Source of the DNA: DASRHT01 sp035293765
GTDB lineage: Bacteria > Chloroflexota > Ktedonobacteria > Ktedonobacterales > Ktedonobacteraceae
Direction: 5' to 3'
Assembly (NCBI GenBank): GCA_035293765.1
Contig: DATGMF010000020.1
Coordinates: 48,662-112,661 of the forward strand
Length of the DNA stretch: 64,000 bases
The notes under the pieces were generated by a model. That model searched no databases, was not told the DNA's origin, and was given only the letters and a program-made list of their open reading frames with translations. Of this stretch, positions 1 through 9,759 are shown in pieces (the stretch's first letter is position 1; each line of letters starts with the position of its first letter). Made by a program: the position numbers and the translations under genes.

Positions 1-44
1 TCAGTGAGCTATGTGTAAGCGAGAAAAACAAGGGAGGACTTTCC

Positions 45-227
45 ATGCAGCAGCAATACCGTGATCTGCTAATCGACGCCCTCCTGGATGAGGGCTTTAC
101 CGTAGAAGAGTCGCAGCGGCTCATCAGACTGCAAGAAGAGTATGAGGAGCGGCAGGCTACCGAAATAACATATTATCATCATTTTGTACGCTGGCTGGTG
201 GAGCATGGACGCTTGAGTGAGTGGTAG
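45..227 (+). CDS. Small hypothetical protein, 60 aa
   Basis: I do not recognise a family. The 60-residue product is rich in Glu, Arg and Leu and looks mostly helical; residues 25-50 are highly charged and end in an aromatic Tyr-Tyr-His-His stretch. There is no signal peptide or membrane segment. A strong Shine-Dalgarno (GGGAGG) lies about 7 nt before the ATG, and a good terminator follows about 80 nt after the stop, which supports a real, separately transcribed gene. The overlapping opposite-strand frame has no such signals. Function unknown. Confidence 0.6.
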   Translation: MQQQYRDLLIDALLDEGFTVEESQRLIRLQEEYEERQATEITYYHHFVRWLVEHGRLSEW

Positions 228-306
228 GGGAATTGCAACGTCCATGAACACAGAGTTTGCACCACATTTTGGTGATGTTGTACAATGGTTGTAGTGGAGC
301 AGATGG

Positions 307-341
307 GACGGCGTGGCATTGCTACGCCGTCTTTCTATTTT
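307..341 (+). terminator. Rho-independent terminator
   Basis: An 11-bp GC-rich stem (307-317 with 321-331, one G-T pair) and a 3-nt loop are followed by TTTCTATTTT. It ends the transcript of the small gene at 45-227 and insulates the manC-like gene at 403. Confidence 0.75.
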
Positions 342-402
342 ATCCTTAATGACAAAACACCGGGTGACACACGTTGCTCTTAACTAGTAAGGGGAGGCCT
401 CT

Positions 403-2904
403 ATGAAAGCGGTTGTAATGGCCGGCGGGGAAGGATCGAGGCTGCGACCATTAACGATCCGACGACCAAAACCTATGGTTCCCATTGTGGGGAAACCGGT
501 GATGGAACATATTCTTAACCTGTTGAAACGTCATGGTATTACTGACATCATTGTGACGGTCCAGTATCTAGCCAGCAGTATTGAGGACTACTTTGGCAAT
601 GGTTCCCAGTTCGGCATGCATATCACCTATTCGCGAGAGGATGTGCCGTTGGGAACAGCAGGAAGCGTAAAAAATGCCGAGGAGCAGCTTACCGAGCCAT
701 TTCTTGTCATTAGTGGTGATGCTCTGACCGACTACAACCTGGCTGATCTTCTCCGCTACCATAACGAGAAGAGGTCGCTGGCGACGTTGCTCCTTGCGCA
801 TGTCTATAATCCCCTGGAGTATGGGGTGATTATCACCAATGAGGATGGGCATATCACCCAGTTTCTGGAAAAGCCGAGCTGGGGAGAGGTCTTCAGCGAT
901 ACCATCAATACCGGCATTTATATGCTCGATCCGCAGATATTCTCTTACTTCGAGAAAAACAGGCAGTTCGACTTCAGCCAGGAACTGTTCCCCATGATGC
1001 TGAAAAAGGGCGATCCCATTTATGGCTATGTGGCTCAAAAAGGGTACTGGTGCGACGTCGGCAACCTGAGCGAGTACATGCGCGCCAACGCGGACGCCTT
1101 GCAGGGGCTGGTAGATATCGAGATTCCTGCGAAAAACATTGGTGGCAATATCTGGTGTGAGGAAGGGGCTGAGATTGCCAGCGACGCCCAGCTCTACGGC
1201 CCTATCTATCTGGGGCATGATTGTAAAGTGCGCTCCGGGGCCATTGTGCATGGACCCAGCGTCACCGGCGCATATGCCATCATTGATGAGCGGGCGCAGG
1301 TTGATCGCAGCATCGTCTGGAACAATTCTTACATCGGTGAGCGTTCAGAGTTGCGCGGGGCCATCGTCGGCTCGTCAACCACGATTAAGAGCAAAGCCGT
1401 TATGTTCGAAGGGTCGGTCGTTGGCGATAACTCGATTGTCCAGGATGGGGCGATTGTGCAGCCCAATGTAAAGATCTGGCCCGATAAAGAGATAGAGGCC
1501 GGTGCGGTCATCAATACCAGCATCATCTGGGGCTCGCAGGGGCGTCGCGGCCTCTTCAGCCGCTATGGCATCACCGGCCTGGTCAATGTGGACCTGACCC
1601 CCGAGTTTGCTGCAAAGGTGGGAGCTGCTTATGGCGCGATTTTGTCCAAAGGCTCCATCGTCTGTCTCAATCGTGACTCGCATCGCACGTCGCGTATGAT
1701 TAAACGCGGCGTCAATGCTGGCCTGCCCTCGGCAGGCATTAACGTTCATGACATTAACCAGGTGCCAATGCCGGTCGCCCGCTACTTTATCCGCAATACG
1801 GAGGCCGCCGGAGGTGTCCACGTACGCGTCTCCCCTTACGACCAGCGCGTGATCGATATTAAAATTTTCGATCAGTATGGCATGGACATCAATAAAGCGA
1901 CTGAGCGCAAGATCGAAAATCTTTTCTTTCGTGAAGATTTTCGCCGCGTCTACCTGGATGAGATCGGCGCTATCGACGTGTTGAGCAATGCTGATGTCAC
2001 CGGACGCTATCTTGAAGGCTTCAATAGTGTGGTCGATCACGAAATAGTGCGCAAGCGCAAATTTCAACTGGTAGTTGACTATGCCCACGGCAGCACTACG
2101 CAGATGCTTCCTAGCATTTTTAATCGGCTGGGCTGCGAGGTGATTGCGCTCAATACCAGCGTGGAAGATGCCTCGACCGCTCGTACTATGGATGAGCTCA
2201 ACAAAGATATGCAGCGACTCGCGACCATCAGCTCGGCTTTGAATACGGATATGGGCATTCGCATCGATCCCAGCGGAGAGCGGATCGCGGTAGTGGACGA
2301 CCGGGGCCGCGTTCTCGATGGGATGAAAATGCTGGCGGTGATGACAAGCCTCTTCCTGCGCCAGCACCGCAATGGCACGGTGGCGGCTCCGGTAACGGCT
2401 CCCAGTGCCTTGCAGCATATTGCCAAACGCTACGATGGCTACATCCAGCATACCAAAGTTTTGCCTCACGCGCTGATGACCTCCGCCGGACGGGATGGGG
2501 TCGTGCTGGTGGGCGATGGGCGAGGCGGCTTTGTCTTTCCCATCCTGCAACCTGCCTTCGATGGGGTGCTGGCTATCGCGAAGCTGCTGGAATTGCTGGC
2601 GACCTTTAATATGCGGCTCTCAGAGGTAGTAGATGATCTGCCCGCTTACTATATGAGCAGCACCCGCGTGACCTGCCCCTGGGAGCATAAGGGGAAGGTG
2701 ATGCGTATCCTGAGCGAGCAGTATCGGGAACGTCGTTCCAAACCGATTGATGGCATTAAAATCGATCTGGGAAAAGAATGGGTCCTGGTCCTGCCAGATG
2801 CGGATAGCCCGCTCTTCCATGTTGTTGCCGAGTCCATTTCAAGCGAGCAGGCGCAGGCCCTGGCGGAAAAATATGCTCGCGTCGTGAGTGGATTGCAGCA
2901 ATGA
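403..2904 (+). CDS. Mannose-1-phosphate guanylyltransferase fused to a degenerate phosphomannomutase-like domain
   Basis: Residues 1-235 form a sugar nucleotidyltransferase: the signature GGEGSRLRPLT is at 8-18, an activating Lys follows in RPKPMVPI, and the metal Asp is in SGDALTD (D106). Residues about 245-375 are hexapeptide left-handed beta-helix turns. Residues about 385-830 align in layout with alpha-D-phosphohexomutases. The expected product is GDP-mannose (or another NDP-hexose) for glycans, in the cytoplasm. In the mutase part the phosphoserine loop TASHNP is replaced by RVSPYDQ (475-481) and the metal loop DGDADR by DPSGER (622-627), so mutase activity is doubtful. A GGGGAGG ribosome site precedes the ATG. 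The epimerase downstream is convergent. Confidence 0.85.
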   Translation: MKAVVMAGGEGSRLRPLTIRRPKPMVPIVGKPVMEHILNLLKRHGITDIIVTVQYLASSIEDYFGNGSQFGMHITYSREDVPLGTAGSVKNAEEQLTEPFLVISGDALTDYNLADLLRYHNEKRSLATLLLAHVYNPLEYGVIITNEDGHITQFLEKPSWGEVFSDTINTGIYMLDPQIFSYFEKNRQFDFSQELFPMMLKKGDPIYGYVAQKGYWCDVGNLSEYMRANADALQGLVDIEIPAKNIGGNIWCEEGAEIASDAQLYGPIYLGHDCKVRSGAIVHGPSVTGAYAIIDERAQVDRSIVWNNSYIGERSELRGAIVGSSTTIKSKAVMFEGSVVGDNSIVQDGAIVQPNVKIWPDKEIEAGAVINTSIIWGSQGRRGLFSRYGITGLVNVDLTPEFAAKVGAAYGAILSKGSIVCLNRDSHRTSRMIKRGVNAGLPSAGINVHDINQVPMPVARYFIRNTEAAGGVHVRVSPYDQRVIDIKIFDQYGMDINKATERKIENLFFREDFRRVYLDEIGAIDVLSNADVTGRYLEGFNSVVDHEIVRKRKFQLVVDYAHGSTTQMLPSIFNRLGCEVIALNTSVEDASTARTMDELNKDMQRLATISSALNTDMGIRIDPSGERIAVVDDRGRVLDGMKMLAVMTSLFLRQHRNGTVAAPVTAPSALQHIAKRYDGYIQHTKVLPHALMTSAGRDGVVLVGDGRGGFVFPILQPAFDGVLAIAKLLELLATFNMRLSEVVDDLPAYYMSSTRVTCPWEHKGKVMRILSEQYRERRSKPIDGIKIDLGKEWVLVLPDADSPLFHVVAESISSEQAQALAEKYARVVSGLQQ

Positions 2905-2946
2905 TGCAGGAGATCCATCTGGCTTCCTGCATCATCGCCAGACTGC

Positions 2947-3966
2947 TTATGCCCGCATAAGCGCCGCTTCGCCCGTTTCCGCGTTCCTCGCTGACATAAG
3001 CAGTCTAGCAGCCTTTCCCGGCTCTTCACGCTTTGTTAAGCGAGCGGCGGCGAGCGCGACGCCTTCTCGCAGTGCTATCTCCGGCTGCCACCCCAGGACA
3101 TGCAGCGCGCGCGTGTTGTCCAGTACAACCCCTGTTTGCTCTGTTGCAAGGCAGGCGCGGTGGAGATAGATGGGCTGCAAGTCGCTATGCAACTGCTGAG
3201 CTGCCGCCTGAAACAACTGGTTGAGCGTGTAGCTGGAGCCGGAACTGATATGCAGCGTCTGGTTCTCTCCGCGTTGGAGCGCGCAGAGGTTGGCCCGTAC
3301 AACATCATCGATAAAAATATGGTCCTGCATCTCATTGCCGGAGCCGCGAATGATGGGTTGGCGGTTTTCTGTCAGCATGCAGATGTAATAGCTGAGGTCG
3401 TGATGAGGGTACGTGGCGTAAATCTCCGGCGTCTCGCCATACACGTTAGCATAGCGGAAAATGGTGTGTTTCAGACCATAGTGCTCTGTATAATAGCGTA
3501 CGTACCATTCCCCGGCAACCTTACTGATGGCATGGGGAGATCGCGGATAGAACGGGGCATTTTCTGTCACCAGGCGATATTCGGCATCCATTGGTCTGTA
3601 TAAATTGTTCCCACCAGAAATATAAATAAATTTGGGTATAGAGGCATTGACACACGCATCCAGGATATTAAGTAATCCACGCACATGGACATCCGCATCA
3701 AGCAGCGATTGCTCCCCGATGAGCGTATGGGGTCGTTGCGCGGCATGATGACTGACAATATCAGGACGCTCCTGTTGCAAAATCGTATGAATTTTACTTG
3801 CGCGGATATCGACTTGATAGAAGCGAGCGCGTGCATCCAGGGCATGGCGCGATCCGTGTACAAGACTATCGATGACGAGTACATCATGACCAGCCTCCAG
3901 ATAGGCTTTGGCGAGATGTGTTCCAATGAAACCTGCTCCCCCTGTGATAGCTATTTTCATGGGCAT
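2947..3966 (-). CDS. NAD-dependent nucleotide-sugar epimerase/dehydratase (extended SDR)
   Basis: The 339-aa protein starts with the Rossmann motif GGAGFIGTHLAKAY. An acidic residue ends strand 2 (VIDSL), an SGG segment stands at the usual serine site, and a YPRSPHAISK stretch supplies the catalytic Tyr/Lys region, so it looks like a GalE/RmlB-type enzyme acting on an NDP-sugar. The substrate cannot be read from sequence. Convergence with the manC-like gene suggests a shared role in cell-surface sugar synthesis (inference). AAGGGA lies upstream of the ATG; the second in-frame ATG two codons later is also possible. Confidence 0.8.
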   Translation of the reverse strand: MPMKIAITGGAGFIGTHLAKAYLEAGHDVLVIDSLVHGSRHALDARARFYQVDIRASKIHTILQQERPDIVSHHAAQRPHTLIGEQSLLDADVHVRGLLNILDACVNASIPKFIYISGGNNLYRPMDAEYRLVTENAPFYPRSPHAISKVAGEWYVRYYTEHYGLKHTIFRYANVYGETPEIYATYPHHDLSYYICMLTENRQPIIRGSGNEMQDHIFIDDVVRANLCALQRGENQTLHISSGSSYTLNQLFQAAAQQLHSDLQPIYLHRACLATEQTGVVLDNTRALHVLGWQPEIALREGVALAAARLTKREEPGKAARLLMSARNAETGEAALMRA

Positions 3967-4127
3967 AGTCTGTCCCTTCTCTTTGTCGAGCCTGTGTATT
4001 ACTGATATGCAGGTAGCAATCTCCCTCTGCTACTACCCACTATCAGTGTACTCCCGCGTTATGTTGATGCCCATGAATATAAGGGATCGCGGTGGAAGAC
4101 ATCGCGCTCGACCCTGAAAAACGTATA

Positions 4128-4175
4128 TAGCATCGATATGTATACACATTTGCATGTATGTACATATCGATGCTA
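4128..4175. repeat. Large near-perfect palindrome
   Basis: A 15-bp perfect arm pair (4128-4142 with 4161-4175) extends inward to about 19 paired bases with a 2-nt bulge. No T tract follows, so it does not look like an intrinsic terminator. It lies in the 393-bp gap between the epimerase start (3966) and the excisionase-like gene (4360). Nothing else in that gap looks coding: the reading frames there lack ribosome sites. Confidence 0.7.
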
Positions 4176-4359
4176 CAAGTTAAGCCACCTTGTGCCCCGC
4201 TACTTAGCAGCACTCACCGCTTTCTGGCTAATCGGCCAGAACGGGGTCGGAGGTCCCCTGAAGGTATCCCCGGCTCCCCGTTTGTGGGCGCTTACCCCAT
4301 ATATTCCACACTTCTGGTCGTCGAAATCCTGGTTTAGAGAGGGGCAATTTGTTTGGTCG

Positions 4360-4623
4360 CTATGCCAACGGGACAGAGCTGTTGAGCAGGTTGTCCAGCG
4401 TTGATTTCTTAATGCGGTAAGCCTGGCGCTTGCCACGGTGAGGTAGCGTGATCGCCTCTAACGCACCGCTTTTGATCCAACGACGAACAGTTGTGTCATC
4501 GACGCGCAGACGGCGTGCGACTTCACGAACGGTCAATAGCTCTTCTCTTCTCTCTTCTGCCATGATACCATCTCCTACACCATTGAAGTGCTTTTCTGAA
4601 ATGACGTTACTCTTTCGGGACAT
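4360..4623 (-). CDS. Excisionase/MerR-type helix-turn-helix DNA-binding protein, 87 aa
   Basis: The motif LLTVREVARRLRVDDTTVRR followed by WIKSGALEAI and a Gly-Lys-Arg wing is the classic winged HTH_17 (excisionase family) fold, residues about 30-80. Such proteins bind DNA as regulators or recombination directionality factors. A longer frame begins at 4656, but the ATG at 4623 has GGGGGAG 5-6 nt upstream, so I use it; an inner ATG before AEERREELL is another option. No integrase lies nearby, so a stand-alone regulator is as likely as an excisionase. Confidence 0.75.
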   Translation of the reverse strand: MSRKSNVISEKHFNGVGDGIMAEERREELLTVREVARRLRVDDTTVRRWIKSGALEAITLPHRGKRQAYRIKKSTLDNLLNSSVPLA

Positions 4624-5324
4624 GTGTCTCCCCCTTTGCCTGTAGAATAACAACAACCATCATGTATCACCCTCAGCACATTCTGAAGACGAGTTACACT
4701 GACTGTAAGTGTAAGAGTCCTACGCAAGGTTGCCCAAAGGCATAGTCCTCAAAAATTGTTCTAGTTGGGTCCCGCGCTCCATTGCGAAACTCAGGTCTCA
4801 ACGTAAAAACAATATATCACTGCTTGCCAGTTAACTATACTATACATCTCAACGCAAACACAGTAAAATATAACAGGAACAAATGGTATTAACTAGTACT
4901 TGCAAGAGGTTATCGAGCCTTTCATATCGTTCGCAATGGCCTCTACGGGTGTAAGTGGCTATTTAATCCGATGCAAAGTTTTATGGTAGGCCAGAATAAC
5001 AGGGATGCGATAGTCATTTTCCAATTGCTTATCCTCGAAATTGAGAAAGGATGCTGCTATATTTGTACGTGTCACCAAAAAAGATTATTTTAACTTTGTA
5101 GTAATTACGCTTGACGCTCCTCAAAAGTTGACAAACAGGGTAATAGAGTTACAGAAATCCGAAAAGATAATTGCAACTCATCGCCCATTCTTCACTCCCT
5201 TGCGGATATTTGTTGGAATTCCATACGATCTGTAATATCCAGTGGGGAGGGGCCTGATATGAGGATTACCGGATTCTAGCGTGGGATCGAGAATAGTGAA
5301 ATGAGTGAGAGATGGGGTGAACAT
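4624..5324. other. 700-bp AT-rich intergenic region
   Basis: This is AT-richer than its surroundings. The only sizeable frame (5041-5235, +) has no ribosome site and no recognisable domain. I see no convincing terminator or RNA gene. It presumably holds the promoters of the HTH gene (leftward) and polA (rightward). Confidence 0.5.
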
Positions 5325-8300
5325 ATGACAGAGACGATAAAACGAAAAAAACTTGTGCTGGTGGATGGGCATGCCATTATCCACCGGGCTTTCCATGCCG
5401 TGCCCGACGACCTTTCCACCAGTGCTGGTGAGCCAGTAAACGCTACCTTTGGCTTCACTTCGATGCTGATGAAGGCGCTTCTGGAAGAGAAGCCTGATTA
5501 TATTGCTGTGGCTTTTGATCGGCCCACGCCGACTTTCCGCCATGTGGAATATACTCCCTATAAGGCGCATCGCCCCACGTTGCCCGATAATATGAGGCCG
5601 CAATTTGGGCGTATTCGCGAAGTGGTCCAGGCTTTTGGCATGCAGATTTACGAGAAGGATGGCTACGAGGCGGACGATATTCTGGGAACCCTTGCTGTCC
5701 AGGCTGCGCAACAGGGTGTTGATACAGTTATTTATACTGGTGATATGGACACCTTGCAACTGGTCAACGATCATGTCAGGATAAAAGTTGCCAAGCGCGG
5801 CATTTCAGAGGTGACCGAGTACGACGAGGCAGAGACGGTGGCTCGCTATGGCCTCCCTCCGCAGCGCTTGCCTGACCTCAAAGGACTGGTGGGCGATAAA
5901 TCAGATAATATTCCAGGCGTTCCAGGTATTGGCGAGAAAACGGCGAGCCGGCTTATCAATGAGTATGGTGATCTGGAAGGCGTGCTGGCGCACGTTGATG
6001 CCTTAAAGCCGAAAGAACAAAAGTTGTTGCGCGAAGCCGCTGATCAGGCGCGGCAGAGTAAACACCTGGCGACCATCGTTCTGGATGCGCCCGTTCAGCT
6101 CGATCTGGCCTCCTGCCAACTGACGCACGTTGATACAGAAAAAGTGCTGGCGCTGTTCCGGCAATTAGAGTTCCGTTCGCTGGTCGAGCGCGTACTGGCG
6201 CTGTTCCGTCGTCTGGGAATTAGCAATATTCCGGCGGAGATGGTACCTGCTACCTCTGAACAAAGCGAACAAGAGGTGCCTGTCACCGCCGATGTGGAGC
6301 CCGAGGAAAATCTGCTCTACGCTCCGCCGCTAGGAGTTGTGCCGGTAATGCTTCCTCCCACGCCTCCAGGAGAGGAAACAATCCGCATTCCGACCGGCCC
6401 TAAGACGCAAGCTGCTGCTACTTCATCTGCTGCATCGCCTGTAGTAGTTGAAAAAGGACCAATGCAATTGAGCCTCTTTGAGTTTGCAGAGCCTCATGCC
6501 GAGGTGGTCCATAAATTGCGCCTGCCCAGCCCGTCTGGCTCTCATGTACCGTTGCTGATTGATGAGGATGGCGGCCAGAGGACGAATACCATGATCGTCT
6601 CTACAGAAGAGGCGTTGCGCGTGCTGGTCAAAAGCTTTTATGATGTGGGAGAGATCGCGGTCGATACCGAGACGACCTCCGACGACCAGCGCCACGCTCA
6701 ACTGGTGGGGCTGTCTTTTTCGATGGCTCCTGGAGAAGCGTACTATATCCCCGTTGGTCACACCACCACTGTTGACGGTCAGGAGCCAGCCACACAATTG
6801 CCGCTCGCTTATGTACTGGAAAAACTCAAACCTGCCCTGGAGGATGAGTCGATCCGCAAGTACATGCATAATGCAAAATATGACCTGGTAATATTGTCTC
6901 GTTATGGCATCAATGTGCGCGGCCTGGCTTTCGATACCATGCTCGGGGCATATCTGGCGGAGCCTGGACGGCGTGGCCTCGGGCTCAAGGACCAGGCGTT
7001 TCAGCGACTTGGCTACGTCATGACGCCGATTACTGATCTGATCGGTAGCGGCAGTAAGATGATCAGTATGGCCCAGGTGCCGGTGCGCAAAGCGGCTGAT
7101 TATGCCGGCGCGGACGCTGATATGACCCTGCGACTGGTTGAGCCAATCAGCCACGAGATAGAACTGCATCACCTGGTAAATCTCTACCGCGATATTGAGC
7201 AACCACTTATCCCTGTTTTGATGCAGATGGAGCTCTATGGAGTGGCCCTTGATGCCGATTTCTTACGCGAATTTGGCGATGCGCTCGATCAGCAGTTGCA
7301 AACGCTTGAGCAGGCGATCTACGACTCGGTTGGTCATCGTTTCAATATCAACTCGAATAAACAACTGGGCGATATTCTCTTCACCGAGTTAAAATTGCCC
7401 ACGGGCAAAAAGACCAAGACGGGATTTTCGGTCAGTGCCGATGTGATTGAAGGCTTGCAGGGCAAACATCCTATTATCGACCATCTGCTGGCCTATCGGC
7501 AGTTGAGCAAGCTCAAGTCTACCTATGTCGATGGCCTCCTGACATTGATGGACCCGCAAACAGGGCGCGTCTACACCTCGTTCAACCAGACGGTAGCCTC
7601 CAGTGGTCGCCTCTCGTCGAGCAATCCCAATTTGCAGAATATCCCGGTACGCACAGAACTGGGGAGGCAGATCCGCCGGGCCTTTATCGCCGATCCCAGC
7701 TATGTGCTGCTGACCGCCGATTATTCGCAGTTCGAACTGCGCATCCTGGCTCATGTTACGCACGAGCCGCGTCTGGTCGAAGCCTTTAACAAAAATGAGG
7801 ATATTCACACCATTACAGCCTCGACCCTCTTCAGCGTTCCGGTCGATCAGGTGACGAAGGACCAGCGCCGGCTGGCAAAAACTGTGGTTTTCGCGGTCCT
7901 CTATGGACAATCAGCCTTTGGCCTTTCTCAAGTCACAGGTATGAGCAACTCGGAGGCTGCGGACTTTATCAGGAGCTATCACGAGACTTTTCCGACCATC
8001 AAAGAGTATGTGGATAGAACGTTGCAGCAGGCGCATACACAGGGCTACGTCAATACGCTTTACGGGCGTAAGCGTTTCTTCCCCAATATGCGCGCGCTCT
8101 CCTATAATGAACGCCAGGCGTTAGAGCGTGAGGCCATCAACATGCCGATCCAGGGCAGCAATGCCGACCTGATTAAGATCGCCATGATCCGCCTGCATCA
8201 CGCGCTCAAAACCAAGCGGATGAAGACGCGTATGATCTTGCAGGTGCATGACGAGCTCGTCTTCGAAGTGCCCGTTGAAGAACTGGACCGCGCCCGTCGC

Positions 8301-8402
8301 ATCATTCCCGCCATTATGGAGGGCGTCGCTACACTGGACGTTCCTATTAAGGTAGAAATGAAGGTCGGCAAAAACTGGTACGAGGCCGAACCGATGGTAT
8401 AA
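5325..8402 (+). CDS. polA: DNA polymerase I
   Basis: This is replication and repair polymerase with three domains: 5'-nuclease (residues about 8-300; LVDGHAIIHRAFHA, EADDILGT, GDMDTLQLV, GDKSDNIPGVPGIGEKTA), 3'-5' exonuclease (from about 425, with intact DTET acidic pair D447/E449) and polymerase A (DYSQFELRILAH, the O-helix region KTVVFAVLYGQS, and QVHDELVFEV). A Pro/Glu-rich linker of about 130 residues (about 300-430) makes the protein about 1025 aa, longer than the usual 880-930. A short internal duplication (VLALFRQLEF then VLALFRRLGI) precedes it. The ATG at 5325 has GGGGTGA 5-7 nt upstream, better than the frame's first ATG at 5301. Confidence 0.95.
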   Translation: MTETIKRKKLVLVDGHAIIHRAFHAVPDDLSTSAGEPVNATFGFTSMLMKALLEEKPDYIAVAFDRPTPTFRHVEYTPYKAHRPTLPDNMRPQFGRIREVVQAFGMQIYEKDGYEADDILGTLAVQAAQQGVDTVIYTGDMDTLQLVNDHVRIKVAKRGISEVTEYDEAETVARYGLPPQRLPDLKGLVGDKSDNIPGVPGIGEKTASRLINEYGDLEGVLAHVDALKPKEQKLLREAADQARQSKHLATIVLDAPVQLDLASCQLTHVDTEKVLALFRQLEFRSLVERVLALFRRLGISNIPAEMVPATSEQSEQEVPVTADVEPEENLLYAPPLGVVPVMLPPTPPGEETIRIPTGPKTQAAATSSAASPVVVEKGPMQLSLFEFAEPHAEVVHKLRLPSPSGSHVPLLIDEDGGQRTNTMIVSTEEALRVLVKSFYDVGEIAVDTETTSDDQRHAQLVGLSFSMAPGEAYYIPVGHTTTVDGQEPATQLPLAYVLEKLKPALEDESIRKYMHNAKYDLVILSRYGINVRGLAFDTMLGAYLAEPGRRGLGLKDQAFQRLGYVMTPITDLIGSGSKMISMAQVPVRKAADYAGADADMTLRLVEPISHEIELHHLVNLYRDIEQPLIPVLMQMELYGVALDADFLREFGDALDQQLQTLEQAIYDSVGHRFNINSNKQLGDILFTELKLPTGKKTKTGFSVSADVIEGLQGKHPIIDHLLAYRQLSKLKSTYVDGLLTLMDPQTGRVYTSFNQTVASSGRLSSSNPNLQNIPVRTELGRQIRRAFIADPSYVLLTADYSQFELRILAHVTHEPRLVEAFNKNEDIHTITASTLFSVPVDQVTKDQRRLAKTVVFAVLYGQSAFGLSQVTGMSNSEAADFIRSYHETFPTIKEYVDRTLQQAHTQGYVNTLYGRKRFFPNMRALSYNERQALEREAINMPIQGSNADLIKIAMIRLHHALKTKRMKTRMILQVHDELVFEVPVEELDRARRIIPAIMEGVATLDVPIKVEMKVGKNWYEAEPMV

Positions 8403-8417
8403 AATGGGGGTAAAACA

Positions 8418-8488
8418 GCAGGGGCCGGGCTTGCCGCCGCCCTCGTTGACCAAGAAAACAGTAGGGGCCGGGCTTGTCCCTGCCCTGA
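8418..8488. repeat. Two tandem copies of a GGGGCCGGGCTTG repeat
   Basis: Two copies of a roughly 26-bp unit (8418-8443 and 8461-8486), both containing GGGGCCGGGCTTG and ending in a G/C-poor junction, lie between polA and dapL. The second folds as GGGGC...GCCC. They resemble other GTAGGGG-type intergenic repeats in this window. Confidence 0.6.
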
Positions 8489-8512
8489 TAACCCTATCCA
8501 AAGGAGTACCCT

Positions 8513-9670
8513 GTGCAATTATCGCAGCTCATCAATAACATGCCCCCATTCCACTTTGCCGGTGCCAAGAAAAAGATTGCGGACCGCGTCGCCGCCGGGG
8601 TGGATGTGATCAGTCTTTCTATAGGGGACCCTGATCTGCCCGCACCGCAAGCGGTGATCGACCGCCTCTGTGAGGCGATGCAGCAGACCGAGAACCATCG
8701 CTATCCCGAGTATCGCGGCATGCTTGCGCTCCATGAAGCCATTGCTGGCTGGTTCGAGCGGCGCTTTGGCGTTCATCTCACGCCTGAGCGTGACATTTTG
8801 CCCCTGCTGGGCTCTAAAGAGGGATTAGTCTATACGGCTGCTGCCGTGTTGAATGCCGGAGATATCGCCCTCACTCCCAACCCCTATTACCCCGTCTATC
8901 TCACGGCGGCGACCAGCGTGGGAGCGCAGCCGTACCTGTTGCCATTGTTGGAGCGAAACAACTACCTTCCGGATCTTGATAGCATTCCGCCAGATGTGCT
9001 GGCAAAAGCCAGGGTGCTCTGGCTCAACTATCCCAATAATCCGACCGCAGCCTGCGCCGACCGCGCCTTTTTCGAGCGAGCCGTTGCTTTTGCACACCGT
9101 CATAATATTGCCATCATTCACGATATGGCCTATGCCGAAGTCTATTTTGATGATTTCCGCCCCATGAGTATTTTAGAAGTGTCCGGCGCAAACGAAGTGG
9201 CGGTGGAGCTGCACTCGCTGAGCAAAACCTATAATATGGCCGGTTTTCGCCTCGGCATGCTGATCGGCAATCCTGAACTGGTCGATGCCGTGGGGCGTCT
9301 CAAAAGCAATATTGATAGCGGTATTTTTCGGCCAATCCAGTATGCGGCGATTGAAGCTTTGCATCTGCCTTCTTCCTGGCTGGAGCAGCGTAACGCCATT
9401 TATCGCCGACGCAGAGATATGCTGATCGAAGGTTGCAACGCGCTGGGCATGCGCGCACGGGCGTCGAAGGCTGGCCTTTACATCTGGGCCGGGGTGCCGG
9501 ATGGCTACACCTCGCGCGACTTTGCCGACTGGCTTTTCGACAAAACGGGCGTTTTTATTACTCCCGGAACGAACTTTGGCAATCTGGGCGAAGGATACGT
9601 GCGTATCTCCATGACCGCGCCCGATGAGCGCATCGCAACGGCGCTGGAACGCATGAAAACCGCGATCTGA
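8513..9670 (+). CDS. dapL: LL-diaminopimelate aminotransferase-like class I/II aminotransferase
   Basis: PLP enzyme, 385 aa. Key parts are SIGDPDLPAPQAVID near the N terminus, NYPNNPTAA, HDMAYAEV and the Schiff-base lysine in SLSKTYNMAGFR (K238). The closest recognised type is DapL, which converts tetrahydrodipicolinate to LL-diaminopimelate for lysine and peptidoglycan synthesis in one step. The start is GTG, with AAGGAG 7 nt before it. Other aspartate-type aminotransferases share these motifs, so the substrate is likely rather than certain. Confidence 0.8.
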   Translation: MQLSQLINNMPPFHFAGAKKKIADRVAAGVDVISLSIGDPDLPAPQAVIDRLCEAMQQTENHRYPEYRGMLALHEAIAGWFERRFGVHLTPERDILPLLGSKEGLVYTAAAVLNAGDIALTPNPYYPVYLTAATSVGAQPYLLPLLERNNYLPDLDSIPPDVLAKARVLWLNYPNNPTAACADRAFFERAVAFAHRHNIAIIHDMAYAEVYFDDFRPMSILEVSGANEVAVELHSLSKTYNMAGFRLGMLIGNPELVDAVGRLKSNIDSGIFRPIQYAAIEALHLPSSWLEQRNAIYRRRRDMLIEGCNALGMRARASKAGLYIWAGVPDGYTSRDFADWLFDKTGVFITPGTNFGNLGEGYVRISMTAPDERIATALERMKTAI

Positions 9671-9759
9671 GCAAATCGATTCATCTGATAGCTGTGGTGC
9701 GGAGACCCCTATGCCCCCAACCAGAGGAGGAAGCGCCACACTGTCTACCTTGCTCATGG

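Noticed and set aside
1375..2550. 391-codon frame opposite the manC-like gene
   Set aside because: It is a shadow of the GC-rich codon pattern of the real gene; no motif or ribosome site.
4138..4404. 88-codon frame across the palindrome and the HTH gene end
   Set aside because: It starts inside the palindrome, has odd residue make-up, and overlaps the well supported HTH gene.
5041..5235. 64-codon frame upstream of polA as a gene
   Set aside because: No ribosome site, no recognisable domain, and its composition looks like the rest of the noncoding gap.
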